Shown here: piece after piece, positions 1 through 5,812 of the stretch | How positions within the stretch are numbered: position 1 is the stretch's first letter | How the letters are laid out: every line of letters starts with the position of its first letter | Assembly: GCA_021163585.1 (NCBI GenBank) | Contig: JAGGTW010000021.1 | Span: 1 to 5,812 of the forward strand | Reading direction: 5' to 3' | DNA: 5,812 nt | Origin: Desulfurococcales archaeon | GTDB lineage: Archaea > Thermoproteota > Thermoprotei_A > Sulfolobales > NBVN01 | The notes under the pieces: model-generated | What the model was told of the DNA's origin: nothing | Seen by the model: only the letters and a program-made list of their open reading frames with translations | Databases searched by the model: none | Translations under genes and position numbers: made by a program

Positions 1-667
1 ATAAGCCACTTGATATTATCTCCGGTGTCAACCTAGTAACAACTACGGACTCCCTTATCAGTCCACTAGAGTATAAGCTGAGGGCTCTCTCAGATAGCGT
101 GACGTATATTTCCTTGGCGTCCTCAACAACTACGAAGCCTCTTCTCTTAAACTTCCTTACCCACTCAGGTACCTTCTCAACAACACGGGGGCTAGCGAGC
201 TCACTAAGTTTATCCTTTACCTCTCTAACATACTTCATAAAACTACTCTCTGCTTCCCTAGTCCCAGTATACCTAGCAGTACCCTTGCTTACATCAATAA
301 TTGAGAATTTTCTGAGGATGCCAACCGCGGCTGCAAACTCATTATTACTGAGCCCACACTCAGCCCTCAGCTTGCTTATAAGGATGTCCTTCCCTAAACT
401 CTTAACTATTTCAAACAGTTTCTCTTCAGGCAATCCCTTCTTTAAGTACTCCATGCCTAGCTGAGACACTCTTATTCTATAGACCTTCTTGCGTGACACC
501 TCAATTAAGTTCTTACTTGACAGCTCTTCTAGATCCCGCATTAAGTCACTGACTTTCTTACCTAGCTTTTCAGCCAGTGATTTTGCAGTTAATATGCCTC
601 TAGACTCAGCTAGTACTTTAACTATGCTGTAGTGCCTTGGCGGTAATTTCACTACTGCACCAGTCAT
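1..667 (-). CDS. pheS: Phenylalanyl-tRNA synthetase alpha subunit, N-terminal part (cut by window edge)
   Basis: Translating the minus strand from the ATG at 667-665 gives 222 uninterrupted codons that run off the left edge. The protein is the alpha chain of the (alpha-beta)2 class II enzyme that charges tRNA(Phe) with phenylalanine in the cytoplasm. Residues 1-200 look like the tandem winged-helix region of archaeal and eukaryotic PheS: an HTH-like stretch at about 11-60 and the hallmark GMEYLKKGLPEEKL at 71-84. A charged helical stretch follows at about 137-176. LTPEIISSG at 213-221 is the junction that leads into the catalytic domain. The catalytic class II motifs lie outside the window; the full protein should be about 460-500 residues. 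In the same frame the next upstream stop is TAA at 700-698, with no start codon between, so the ATG is the first possible start. A weak AAGGT lies about 9 nt before it. The gene is transcribed away from nurA. Identity rests on family motifs recalled from memory. Confidence 0.9.
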   Translation of the reverse strand, partial: MTGAVVKLPPRHYSIVKVLAESRGILTAKSLAEKLGKKVSDLMRDLEELSSKNLIEVSRKKVYRIRVSQLGMEYLKKGLPEEKLFEIVKSLGKDILISKLRAECGLSNNEFAAAVGILRKFSIIDVSKGTARYTGTREAESSFMKYVREVKDKLSELASPRVVEKVPEWVRKFKRRGFVVVEDAKEIYVTLSERALSLYSSGLIRESVVVTRLTPEIISSGL

Positions 668-700
668 AACATTATTACCTTGTTTAAAGAAAAAGACTTA

Positions 701-710
701 CTTTTTAAGT
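701..710 (-). promoter_or_regulatory. Probable TATA box for pheS
   Basis: On the minus strand this reads ACTTAAAAAG, an A/T-rich TATA-like element. Transcription starting about 25 nt downstream would begin near 680-678. That leaves a leader of about 12 nt before the ATG at 667, enough to hold the weak AAGGT. A second TTTAAA at 688-683 lies too close to the start codon to be the promoter. The call rests on position and composition only. Confidence 0.45.
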
Positions 711-740
711 TTAGCAACAATTTCGTAATGCACTCAGCCA

Positions 741-750
741 TTTTATAATT
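741..750 (+). promoter_or_regulatory. Probable TATA box for the nurA-herA transcript
   Basis: TTTTATAATT is the best archaeal TATA-like match on the plus strand of the divergent region. A start site about 25 nt downstream would fall near 770-775, giving a leader of about 110 nt before nurA. That is long for a crenarchaeon, where leaders are often absent or very short. The promoter may therefore serve the short ORFs in the leader, or nurA may use a second promoter nearer to it. Confidence 0.4.
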
Positions 751-780
751 AGGCAAACTGCTGGTAATACTTTATGTCTT

Positions 781-815
781 AGGAGGTTAACTCAATGAAT
801 ATGCCAAAGTATTAA
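781..815 (+). other. Strong SD followed by a 6-codon mini-ORF in the nurA leader
   Basis: AGGAGGT at 781-787 is a near-perfect Shine-Dalgarno sequence. Seven nucleotides later comes ATG at 795-797, which opens the reading frame MNMPKY ending at TAA 813-815. The spacing is ideal for initiation. The product is too short to be a normal protein. It may be a leader peptide, the remnant of a lost gene, or chance. No family can be recognised. Confidence 0.25.
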
Positions 816-818
816 AGC
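809..818 (+). promoter_or_regulatory. Possible second, nurA-proximal TATA-like element
   Basis: GTATTAAAGC is a weak TATA-like match. About 25-28 nt downstream lies ATG 842-844, so a transcript from here could begin at or just before that codon, as leaderless crenarchaeal messages do. It is weaker than the box at 741-750 and is listed only as an alternative. Confidence 0.2.
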
Positions 819-841
819 TATGTAGGACAAGAAATTCATTA

Positions 842-892
842 ATGGATGACGTAGGAGGTAGGCAAACGGACAAGGGGTTGCTATTTGATTAG
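842..892 (+). other. 16-codon ORF overlapping the nurA start
   Basis: ATG at 842-844 opens a frame of 16 codons (MDDVGGRQTDKGLLFD) ending at TAG 890-892. It contains the second TAGGAGGT copy (852-859) and its last codons overlap the nurA TTG start at 885 in another frame. It could be a translated upstream ORF coupled to nurA, or chance. No homology is recognisable. The overlap arrangement is what makes it worth recording. Confidence 0.2.
873..877 (+). promoter_or_regulatory. Likely ribosome binding site of nurA
   Basis: AGGGG lies 7 nt before the TTG at 885. It is a weaker SD than TAGGAGGT at 852-859, but that one is 25 nt from the start codon, too far for direct use. No other start codon exists in the nurA frame between the upstream TAG at 852-854 and 885. 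Confidence 0.4.
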
Positions 893-1952
893 GAGCGTAC
901 TGAGTATATTGGTGGACGAACTAGCTACTGCTTCATTAAGGAGGAGTAAGTACGCACTAACTTACGACTATGACGTAGAGAATATCTACCTACAACTTAA
1001 GGACATTAATGTGGCGGAGCTTGAAAAACCTAGGTCAAGGTATGATGTAGTAGCTCTTGATGTAGCTTCAGCAACAATACATGTGGGTGGTGGTGAAATA
1101 GCACTGGCTGCAGGCTGCGTCGTGGGTAAGAAGTTGCTCACCTACCCAAGCCTGATAAAGGGCTCAGCTAATGGCCCCCCATTTATTGGGGCACCTATAA
1201 TGCATGAATTAAGTCTAATTACTAACAAGTACGTCATGCTTGGTGTGCGGTACTCTGAGGATCCTGACTTACCGGAAGGTGCCCTAACGCACGATGTTAG
1301 AATAGCTCTTGAGACGCATTTGATTCGGGGGGCACCTGAAGTCACTTCTAGGGAGGGTATACTCCTAGTAGATGGCCCGATTCACTACTCCATAACACAT
1401 CCCAAGGAGGGTGCTATGTGGAATATCGAGGTTGAGAAGCTTAATGAAAGCAGGATTAAGGCTATGCATGAGGTTCTTGAGCTCGGTTACTTCCCAGTAT
1501 CAGTTGTTAAGAGGGTGTGGGCATCAAAGCATTTGGCAAGGAAAATAGGGTTACTGGATACTAAGGATGTGGCGCTTATTGCATCTATAATAAGCGCTAG
1601 GCACAGCAAGTTTAGTAGACCCTTAATAGTTGGGCCCATAGAGATAACTGAGCGCAAAATCAGGAAAATACTCTCATATGTTGTAGTACCTGCGAGCAAG
1701 TACAGCAGGGTATTCACGATATATAGGGTGGAGGTCCTTAAGGATACCGCTGACGCACTTGGCAACAAGCTAAAAGATGTCATGTCGCATCTGGCCTACT
1801 CAACCATGTCTTACGGTACGTCACTACCGTATAAGATAGAAATAGCGGATTCTGTCTCTAAGGAACTCACAGCAAGTATGGCATCACTTGTTGAATTAAT
1901 GCTGAAGGTTAAGGGAGTGCCTGTTCTCTACGGGGGTGTCAGCATTGAGTAG
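885..1952 (+). CDS. nurA: DNA double-strand break repair nuclease NurA
   Basis: This 355-residue protein fits the archaeal NurA nuclease in length, motif order and partnership with herA. NurA is a Mn-dependent 5'-3' exonuclease and single-strand endonuclease. As a dimer it docks on the HerA hexamer and, with Mre11-Rad50, resects DNA ends for recombination. Visible motifs are the first acidic strand VALDVAS (D59) in an RNase H-like fold, ALETHL (E143), the second catalytic strand ILLVDGPIH (D163 in LVDGP) and a C-terminal LPYKIEIAD (315-323) in place of the usual YP-rich segment. Assigning D59, E143 and D163 to metal binding is inferred by analogy with characterised NurA proteins. The usual DGS after the first Asp reads DVAS here. 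TTG 885 is the most upstream start after the in-frame stop at 852; TTG 909 and GTG 912, preceded by AGGAG at 891-895, are alternatives. The end overlaps herA, so the two are translationally coupled. No signal peptide or membrane segment is seen. Confidence 0.85.
   Translation: MIRSVLSILVDELATASLRRSKYALTYDYDVENIYLQLKDINVAELEKPRSRYDVVALDVASATIHVGGGEIALAAGCVVGKKLLTYPSLIKGSANGPPFIGAPIMHELSLITNKYVMLGVRYSEDPDLPEGALTHDVRIALETHLIRGAPEVTSREGILLVDGPIHYSITHPKEGAMWNIEVEKLNESRIKAMHEVLELGYFPVSVVKRVWASKHLARKIGLLDTKDVALIASIISARHSKFSRPLIVGPIEITERKIRKILSYVVVPASKYSRVFTIYRVEVLKDTADALGNKLKDVMSHLAYSTMSYGTSLPYKIEIADSVSKELTASMASLVELMLKVKGVPVLYGGVSIE
1932..1938 (+). promoter_or_regulatory. Ribosome binding site deciding the herA start
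   Basis: GGGGGTG inside the nurA 3' end resembles the archaeal SD consensus GGAGGTG and sits 6 nt before TTG 1945. The competing GTG at 1936 lies inside this motif and has no SD of its own upstream. This favours TTG 1945 as the herA start. Confidence 0.45.
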
Positions 1953-3795
1953 CGCGGACCACATAGAGGGCATTGAAGCTAATATGAAAAGAGCATTTCA
2001 GAAAGCAGAGAAATTAGGTGAGGTCATAGGAATAGTAAGTAGGAAGACTCCGTCAAAGCTCGCCCAAGAATATGGTGTCGTGGTTATCGAGGTTGACCCC
2101 GCTACGTATTACAGGGTGGGGACATCGCTGAGTGTAGGTGATTACTTGATAGCTGTTGACATAAGAACTCTTAAAGCAGTGGGACTTAAGGTGGTTTCCG
2201 TCAGCAGAGCGGACATAGTCTCCGAGGTTCACTCTATGCCTGCAATTACGCTTGAGCCTGATGTTGAGGGGCTCTTGACTAGTGCCGTACTTGAGGCGGC
2301 ACCGCTGCTTACCGAAGACAGTGAGCCGTTGGGAATGCCGATCGAGCCGCAATCACCTGTAGTTATACCGAGTAACACAGAGATCCTGGCCAGAGTTATT
2401 GGGCTTCCAAGCCAGGGCCTTATCTTAGGTGCGCTGCACACAGGGTCAAGCAGCATAGCTGGTGGGAAAATACCGATGTACCTGCCGAGGACAGAGGTAT
2501 TTAAACACATGATGATAATAGGTACAACCGGGTCAGGCAAAACAACATTTGTCAAGAACCTTATATACTCTATTCACACTTCATGGCCTGAAACAATGGT
2601 TGCTGTGGTAGATGCGGCTGGGGACTATACGCAAATAGCTCTTCCTCCGCCCAACTGCCCTGAGGGGCATGAAATATACGTTAATTCATGTAGGGAACTC
2701 CTAGAGAGAGTACCAAAGTGGATCACGGTGTTGATCCCTATAAAACGGGGAGAATCTAACCTCAGAGGGTTTGCCGAAAAATATGTGATTGACCGAGTAG
2801 GTAGGTTGGCCAAGGTTTTCCATGGCCTGAAGCCTGATGTGGAGGCCGTAGTTCCTGGAAGGGACTTCGGAACTGTTAATTCTATTATTGTTAAGGTTAG
2901 GTTGAGGAAGGGGTATGAGGTCGTAGTTGAGGTAGTGCCTATATCACTTAGTTACCAGCAGTTGGCGGACCACCTAGAGATATTTCCGTTGTTCTCAAGA
3001 CAGGCCAAGGTGTATTTAAGGAACATACTCAATTACTTAGAGTCGGTCGAAGGTGCCATAATAAACTTTACGCACTTGCACAGACTGTTTCAAAAGAAGT
3101 TTGACGCCTTAAGGCGGGATCTGAAGCTTCATAAAGGGACGCTTGAAAACATTGAAAGAGCACTTAACTTTATTGCTGGCTCGGAAGAGGTCGATGTGAG
3201 CATAGACAGACGGGTCATCGGCATGCCACCAGCTGACGTGCTTGCAGGAAATTACAGGGGACCCGTAATTCTGGATCTTGATTATGCCTTCCTGAGAGGT
3301 GCTCACTTCCTGATAATTAACATGATCGCGTATGAATTCATGAGGTCCATGTATGTGTGGAAGAAGGTCGGAGAAGGTGCGACCAAGCCGGTAGTGCTCA
3401 TACTCGATGAGGCACACAGGTTCTTCCCTTCGGAAGGAACCCTTCCTGAGGAGGTAGAGTTGCTTGCTGACTTCATAGCTAGGGTAGCTAGATTGGGGAG
3501 GGCTCGGGGGTTGGGACTGATTTTCTCCACTCACTCCCCCAGGGATGTACATAAGATAGTAATTCAGTTAGCTAACACTAAGGTTGTGTTTAGGAGCAGG
3601 AGGGAGTACCTAGAACTTTTGGATGTACCTAAGGAATACTACAGAATTATTGAGCTGGCACTGGATCGTGTAGCCCTTATTGAGAGCCCAACAATTAGGG
3701 TAGGCTATGCGCTATTCCGTACTTCTGAGCCGCTTCTGGGGCACTTCGACCTTGGGAGAGTAGCTGCTGGAGCTGACCTTAAGTATCAGGGGTGA
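1945..3795 (+). CDS. herA: HerA hexameric DNA translocase/ATPase
   Basis: HerA is an FtsK/HerA-superfamily ring ATPase that pumps double-stranded DNA and feeds it to NurA during end resection. From TTG 1945 the protein has 616 residues; GTG 1936 would add three. Residues about 24-92 form the beta-rich HAS-barrel that contacts NurA. Walker A is GTTGSGKTT at 193-201 (K199). The next strand, VVDAAGD, ends at 227. Walker B is VVLILDEAHRF at 483-493 (D488, E489). ARLGRARGLGLIFSTHSP at 515-532 carries the arginine-rich and sensor region (R519, R521, H530). The stretch at about 229-333 looks longer than in compact HerA proteins of roughly 500 residues. The sensor reads STHSP where I recall Q-containing TQRP or SQRP in many relatives. 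The frame is open and overlaps the nurA stop by 8 nt, so both proteins are probably made from one message. VirB4/FtsK-type relatives are alternatives, but the nurA partner and HAS-barrel favour HerA. Confidence 0.9.
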   Translation: MSSADHIEGIEANMKRAFQKAEKLGEVIGIVSRKTPSKLAQEYGVVVIEVDPATYYRVGTSLSVGDYLIAVDIRTLKAVGLKVVSVSRADIVSEVHSMPAITLEPDVEGLLTSAVLEAAPLLTEDSEPLGMPIEPQSPVVIPSNTEILARVIGLPSQGLILGALHTGSSSIAGGKIPMYLPRTEVFKHMMIIGTTGSGKTTFVKNLIYSIHTSWPETMVAVVDAAGDYTQIALPPPNCPEGHEIYVNSCRELLERVPKWITVLIPIKRGESNLRGFAEKYVIDRVGRLAKVFHGLKPDVEAVVPGRDFGTVNSIIVKVRLRKGYEVVVEVVPISLSYQQLADHLEIFPLFSRQAKVYLRNILNYLESVEGAIINFTHLHRLFQKKFDALRRDLKLHKGTLENIERALNFIAGSEEVDVSIDRRVIGMPPADVLAGNYRGPVILDLDYAFLRGAHFLIINMIAYEFMRSMYVWKKVGEGATKPVVLILDEAHRFFPSEGTLPEEVELLADFIARVARLGRARGLGLIFSTHSPRDVHKIVIQLANTKVVFRSRREYLELLDVPKEYYRIIELALDRVALIESPTIRVGYALFRTSEPLLGHFDLGRVAAGADLKYQG

Positions 3796-3847
3796 TGAAG
3801 TAATGCTAAATTATAGAATAAAAATGTCGCAGTGCCTAGTTTCTTAG
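3789..3847 (+). other. Possible 14-codon ORF with its own SD between herA and glmS
   Basis: GGGGTGAT at 3789-3796, overlapping the herA stop, is an excellent SD. Six nucleotides later ATG 3803 opens MLNYRIKMSQCLVS, ending at TAG 3845-3847. That stop lies inside the SD of glmS, so ribosomes finishing here could reinitiate at glmS. No family is recognised. The same bases contain a TATA-like box, so the sequence may instead be a promoter and the ORF accidental. Confidence 0.25.
3808..3817 (+). promoter_or_regulatory. Possible TATA box for glmS
   Basis: AAATTATAGA, followed by more A/T-rich sequence, is TATA-like. A transcript starting about 25 nt downstream (near 3838) would have a leader of about 20 nt that includes the AGGTG ribosome binding site. 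The 63-bp gap and the change of pathway from repair to amino-sugar synthesis make a separate glmS promoter plausible. Confidence 0.4.
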
Positions 3848-3850
3848 GTG
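3846..3850 (+). promoter_or_regulatory. Ribosome binding site of glmS
   Basis: AGGTG lies 8 nt before the TTG start at 3859 and matches part of the archaeal SD consensus. A stronger-looking AGGAG at 3854-3858 directly abuts the start codon and is too close to act as its SD. Confidence 0.45.
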
Positions 3851-3858
3851 CTTAGGAG

Positions 3859-5769
3859 TTGTGCGGGATCATAGGGGTAGTTGCCAGCGCTGAGTTCAAG
3901 AGGGAGCGCAGGCTAGGGACATTAATTAAGCAGGCATTAAAGCACCTGGAGTATAGAGGGTATGATTCAGTAGGATTTGCTATAATAACTTATGATGGAA
4001 GACTTGTGGTCAGAAAGTCGCGTGGAATGATCGATGCAGTATCTGTTAAGCTAGGTTTTGATGAGTTAGATGGATACATAGGGATAGGTCATACTAGGTG
4101 GGCCACGCATGGACCGCCGAGCGACTCTAATGCACATCCACACATTGACTGTAGGGGGCGGGTGGCTGTAGTACATAATGGAATAATAGAGAACTACATG
4201 GAGCTGAAGAACTACCTTATGGAGCGAGGGCACTCATTTAGTTCAGAGACGGATAGCGAAGTGATCCCCCACCTAATAGAGGAGTTCAAGAAGTTAGGTG
4301 CCTCACCTTATGATGCGTTTAAAGCGGCTGTCTCAGTACTGAAAGGAGCGTACGCCTTAGCAGCAATAGACCTCGATTCGCCGGACAGAATATTTTTTGC
4401 GAGGAGTACATCACCGCTTGTTGTGGGAATAGGTAGTAGTGAGAACTATGTGGCAAGCGACATTCCCGCCTTCCTCGAGTACACGAGGAATGTGGTGGTT
4501 CTCAGGGATGGTGAGGTAGGCTACATAACGTCGGACGAAGTCCACGTTGAAAAGCTTATTTGCGGGAGGGCGGGCCATTCAGAAGTATCTTCTGAATTAC
4601 AGGTGGTTCTCAATGCTTTAGAGGCGGTTCCCGTAGATTTGAGGAATAGAGTGCGTGAGATTGACTGGACTCCCGAAATGGCTATGAGGGGCGGGTACCC
4701 GCACTTCATGCTGAAGGAAATTCACGAACAGCCCCAAGCAGTCTCATCCACACTGGCTGGTGTAGCTAGTGAGGTAAGGCAGGTGGCTGAGCACCTTAAG
4801 GGTGTTGAGAGGGTTATTGTTGTTGGTGCAGGTACATCCTATCACGCCTCATACATTGGGGCTTTACTGCTGAGTAATGTAGCTGGTGTGTGGTCCATAC
4901 CAATTATCTCTTCAGAGATGAGGTGGTACCTGAGGAGCTTGGGGGAAGGCGATGCCGTAATAGCTGTGAGTCAGTCTGGTGAAACTATAGATACATTGCT
5001 AGCTGTTAGAGAAGCTAAGAAGTTAGGTGTACTGACTGTATCACTGTCTAATGTAGTCGATTCAGCGATACCTAGGGAGTCGGATCTAGTGATATACACG
5101 AGGGCAGGACCTGAAATAGGTGTAGCGGCAACAAAAACATTCACTACCCAGGTAGTGGCGTTAGCTTACTTAGCCGCTGAGTTAGCACGTGTCAAGGGCT
5201 TCATGAACAGCGGTGAATTCACTAAGTATGTAGCAGAACTCAGGAGGTTGCCTGAGATTATTGCAGGTGTGATTGCGCAGTATGAGGCTAAGGCTAGGAG
5301 GATCGCTAAGAACATGGTCAATAAGAAGTCGGCGTTCTACCTAGGTAGGGGTTACGGGCTCCCTATATCTATGGAGGGCGCCTTGAAGCTTAAGGAGATA
5401 GCATATATTCACGCTGAGGCGTACCCTGCAGGCGAGTCTAAGCACGGCCCCATAGCACTCGTCGAGGAGGACTTCCCAGTAATATTTACTGCATTGAGTG
5501 ATGAGGAGTACGGGTTAATTAAGAGTAATATTGAGGAGATGAGGGCTAGGTATGCCTGGGTCATAGCTGTAGTTCCTAAAATAAATAATGTAGTGGGGGA
5601 GGTGCTTAAGTTAGCCAGTGAATGCATTCCGCTACCACCTCTTAACCCTGCCGTAGCTCCAGCAGCATACATAATACCGCATCAGCTTATAGCTTACTAT
5701 ACAGCGGTATTTAAAGGGCATGATCCTGATAAACCTCGTAACTTAGCCAAGACTGTTACAGTTTATTGA
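3859..5769 (+). CDS. glmS: Glutamine--fructose-6-phosphate aminotransferase (isomerizing), GlmS
   Basis: GlmS makes glucosamine-6-phosphate and glutamate from fructose-6-phosphate and glutamine, the committed step to UDP-GlcNAc, in the cytoplasm. The 636 residues hold two parts. The N-terminal class II glutamine amidotransferase domain has the nucleophile Cys2 exposed after Met removal, YRGYDS 32-37, HTRWATHG 78-85, the oxyanion pair N107-G108 and SETDSE 129-134 (D132). The linker HFMLKEIHEQP is at 282-292. Two SIS isomerase domains follow: GAGTSYHA 323-330, SQSGETIDTL 371-380, AATKTFTTQ 423-431; then YLGRGYG 494-500, E506, K510, E513, H529 and the C-terminal PRNLAKTVTV with K631. These last five match the catalytic residues E481, K485, E488, H504 and K603 of E. 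coli GlmS as I recall them. The TTG start is fixed: an in-frame TAG lies at 3853-3855 and the nucleophile must be codon 2. The protein is some 25 residues longer than the E. coli enzyme, partly around the linker. All key residues are present, so it should be active. Confidence 0.97.
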   Translation: MCGIIGVVASAEFKRERRLGTLIKQALKHLEYRGYDSVGFAIITYDGRLVVRKSRGMIDAVSVKLGFDELDGYIGIGHTRWATHGPPSDSNAHPHIDCRGRVAVVHNGIIENYMELKNYLMERGHSFSSETDSEVIPHLIEEFKKLGASPYDAFKAAVSVLKGAYALAAIDLDSPDRIFFARSTSPLVVGIGSSENYVASDIPAFLEYTRNVVVLRDGEVGYITSDEVHVEKLICGRAGHSEVSSELQVVLNALEAVPVDLRNRVREIDWTPEMAMRGGYPHFMLKEIHEQPQAVSSTLAGVASEVRQVAEHLKGVERVIVVGAGTSYHASYIGALLLSNVAGVWSIPIISSEMRWYLRSLGEGDAVIAVSQSGETIDTLLAVREAKKLGVLTVSLSNVVDSAIPRESDLVIYTRAGPEIGVAATKTFTTQVVALAYLAAELARVKGFMNSGEFTKYVAELRRLPEIIAGVIAQYEAKARRIAKNMVNKKSAFYLGRGYGLPISMEGALKLKEIAYIHAEAYPAGESKHGPIALVEEDFPVIFTALSDEEYGLIKSNIEEMRARYAWVIAVVPKINNVVGEVLKLASECIPLPPLNPAVAPAAYIIPHQLIAYYTAVFKGHDPDKPRNLAKTVTVY

Positions 5770-5773
5770 GGTG
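5768..5773 (+). promoter_or_regulatory. Ribosome binding site of the downstream nucleotidyltransferase
   Basis: GAGGTG overlaps the glmS stop codon and lies 6 nt before GTG 5780, an ideal spacing. It points to GTG 5780 rather than the in-frame GTG 5771 (inside the motif) as the start and indicates translational coupling to glmS. Confidence 0.55.
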
Positions 5774-5779
5774 GAAGGT

Positions 5780-5812
5780 GTGCGTAAAGCCGTAATCTTA
5801 GCTGGAGGGGCG
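5780..5812 (+). CDS. Sugar-phosphate nucleotidyltransferase, N-terminus only (cut by window edge)
   Basis: Eleven codons from GTG 5780 read MRKAVILAGGA, the start of the nucleotide-binding signature (usually LAGGxGTRLxPLT) of sugar-1-phosphate nucleotidyltransferases. The gene begins 10 nt after the glmS stop with its SD over that stop, so it is very likely in the same operon. By context it could be a GlmU-like enzyme that acetylates or uridylylates glucosamine-1-phosphate to give UDP-GlcNAc. Glucose-1-phosphate thymidylyl- or uridylyltransferases and mannose-1-phosphate guanylyltransferases share the motif, and too little is visible to choose. GTG 5771 is an alternative start that adds three residues. 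Confidence 0.75.
   Translation, partial: MRKAVILAGGA

Noticed and set aside
99..464. Plus-strand ORF of 121 codons
   Set aside because: It is antisense to pheS, whose translated product has clear family motifs. The plus-strand product is Ser/Thr/Leu-rich low-complexity sequence typical of a shadow frame.
794..840. 7-bp inverted repeat AATGAAT / ATTCATT (794-800 and 834-840)
   Set aside because: A/T-rich 7-bp arms around a 33-nt loop are expected by chance and too weak for a stable hairpin or a convincing operator.
668..884. Possible tRNA or other structured RNA gene in the divergent gap
   Set aside because: I looked for paired arms and a T-loop-like sequence and saw none; the region is A/T-rich and explained by promoters and short ORFs.
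1487..1783. Minus-strand ORF of 98 codons within nurA
   Set aside because: Shadow of the nurA frame; Ser/Leu-rich, with no motif.
2053..2555. Two overlapping minus-strand ORFs (99 and 108 codons) within herA
   Set aside because: Both oppose the HAS-barrel and Walker A coding sequence and overlap each other. They show no protein family features.
3446..3456. SD-like GAGGAGGTAGAG inside herA
   Set aside because: It encodes the in-frame residues EEVE and no plausible start codon with an extended frame follows.
3109..3552. Minus-strand ORF of 147 codons within herA
   Set aside because: It is antisense to the herA Walker B region, whose coding frame is certain. No promoter, SD or recognisable motif supports it.

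Overview
The window looks like chromosomal DNA from a thermophilic archaeon of the Thermoproteota (Crenarchaeota). The grounds are an archaeal-type PheS, a nurA-herA pair (typical of, though not unique to, archaea), AGG/AGA-rich arginine codons, TTG and GTG start codons, and TTTATA/TTAAAA-like boxes where archaeal promoters are expected. I cannot name a genus. All genes seem chromosomal and vertically inherited. I see no transposon, integrase, CRISPR array, tRNA or rRNA.

Layout. (1) Positions 1-667, minus strand: the first 222 codons of pheS, the alpha subunit of phenylalanyl-tRNA synthetase, cut off by the left edge. (2) Positions 668-884: a 217-bp divergent intergenic region with a TATA-like box for each direction. 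It also holds two copies of the strong Shine-Dalgarno (SD) sequence TAGGAGGT and two very short ORFs before nurA. (3) Positions 885-3795, plus strand: overlapping nurA and herA, a nuclease and a hexameric DNA translocase that work together on DNA ends. (4) Positions 3796-3858: a 63-bp gap with a possible promoter and a possible 14-codon ORF. (5) Positions 3859-5769: glmS, complete, with all the motifs of glucosamine-6-phosphate synthase. (6) Positions 5780-5812: the first 11 codons of a sugar-phosphate nucleotidyltransferase, coupled to glmS.

How the genes work together. NurA and HerA form one machine for DNA end resection in recombinational repair; their usual partners mre11 and rad50 are not in the window. 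GlmS makes glucosamine-6-phosphate. The gene after it begins with a nucleotidyltransferase motif and probably acts later in the same route to UDP-GlcNAc, which archaea use for protein glycosylation and surface glycans. All plus-strand genes use non-ATG starts.

I found no clear new system. The most interesting points are the SD-preceded mini-ORFs in the nurA leader and in the herA-glmS gap, a variant first motif in NurA, and an expanded middle region in HerA.
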